Shown here: positions 35,241-35,370 of the stretch, piece after piece | Numbering within the stretch: position 1 is the first letter of the stretch | Layout: every line of letters starts with the position of its first letter | IMG/VR virus record: IMGVR_UViG_3300042868_006487 | Location: 1 to 35,370 of that record | Direction: 5' to 3' (one strand) | DNA length: 35,370 bases | Source: a virus | Program-made: the position numbers and the translations under genes | The notes under the pieces: generated by a model | Told to the model about the DNA's origin: nothing | Database searches by the model: none | The model's input: the letters and a program-made list of their open reading frames with translations, nothing else

Positions 35241-35286
35241 CTTATATATTAAGATTCGTCAGGATAGCCATAGTCAGCTAACTTTT
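35241..35286 (+). repeat. Repeat B copy 5
   Basis: CTTATATATTAAGATTCGTC, AGGATAGCCATAGTCAGCTA. Follows the stop of the 35034 gene. The remaining 84 nt to the window end hold no gene, only AT-rich sequence and a CCCGGAGG at the edge. Confidence 0.8.
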
Positions 35287-35370
35287 AGTATATATGACAT
35301 AGTAGGTTTATACTTTCCTAACTATATATACTTGAGGACAATAAAGTAAAAAGCCCGGAGGTTAATTCCT

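Overview
The window is part of a tailed double-stranded DNA phage (Caudoviricetes-type) genome, cut at both ends. The evidence is a contiguous head-packaging module on the minus strand: tail adhesin, major capsid, capsid accessory protein, protease/scaffold, portal, large terminase and probable small terminase. It is followed by about 21 kb of tiny, tightly packed plus-strand genes with textbook host-type promoters and a set of tRNAs. The host is not identified. A short lipoprotein with a lipobox and the sigma70-type promoters fit a Gram-negative bacterium, but that is inference. The DNA is AT-rich, and the tRNAs (Lys-UUU, Glu-UUC, Gln-UUG, Leu-UAA, Arg-UCU, Thr-UGU, Ile-UAU) match AT-rich codon use.

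Region 1 (1-13707, minus strand, presumably late): a large collagen-like/YadA-like tail adhesin running off the left edge, a small tail protein, major capsid protein, decoration-like protein, prohead protease with a nested scaffold start, portal, TerL, an ERCC4-type nuclease, an HNH nuclease, GDP-mannose 4,6-dehydratase, a TerS-like protein, a sigma-like factor and a small leading ORF. An 8-mer, ATGTGTAT, lies 24-48 nt upstream of four minus-strand start codons. It is a candidate promoter element for the phage sigma factor encoded at the head of the same cluster.

Region 2 (13586-14602) is the divergence point: a plus-strand host-type promoter lies antisense to the start of the late cluster and drives an HNH gene, and a tiny minus-strand membrane-protein gene has its own promoter and terminator.

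Region 3 (14640-35370, almost all plus strand, presumably early) holds about 55 small genes in one- to six-gene units, each with a -35/-10 promoter. Many units share a modular intergenic cassette: terminator, conserved AT-rich box, a long GC-cored inverted repeat (Repeat A, 11 copies, with stem-preserving differences between copies), an AT-rich dyad, promoter, conserved 5' leader, gene. In at least seven places the stop codon of one gene lies inside the -35 box of the next promoter. Several gene families are visibly duplicated along with these units. Recognisable products are few: an HAD phosphatase, a Gp88-like protein, a DUF932-like protein, zinc-ribbon proteins, a lipoprotein and several 19-35 residue membrane peptides. 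Nine normal tRNAs lie in two clusters, and two tRNA-like elements lack an anticodon arm. A second repeat family (Repeat B, 5 copies, one with a perfect DnaA-box sequence) lies near G-rich tracts and at the right end.

The best candidates for something undescribed are the Repeat A regulatory cassettes, the ATGTGTAT late-promoter candidate with its sigma factor, Repeat B, and the anticodon-less tRNA-like elements.
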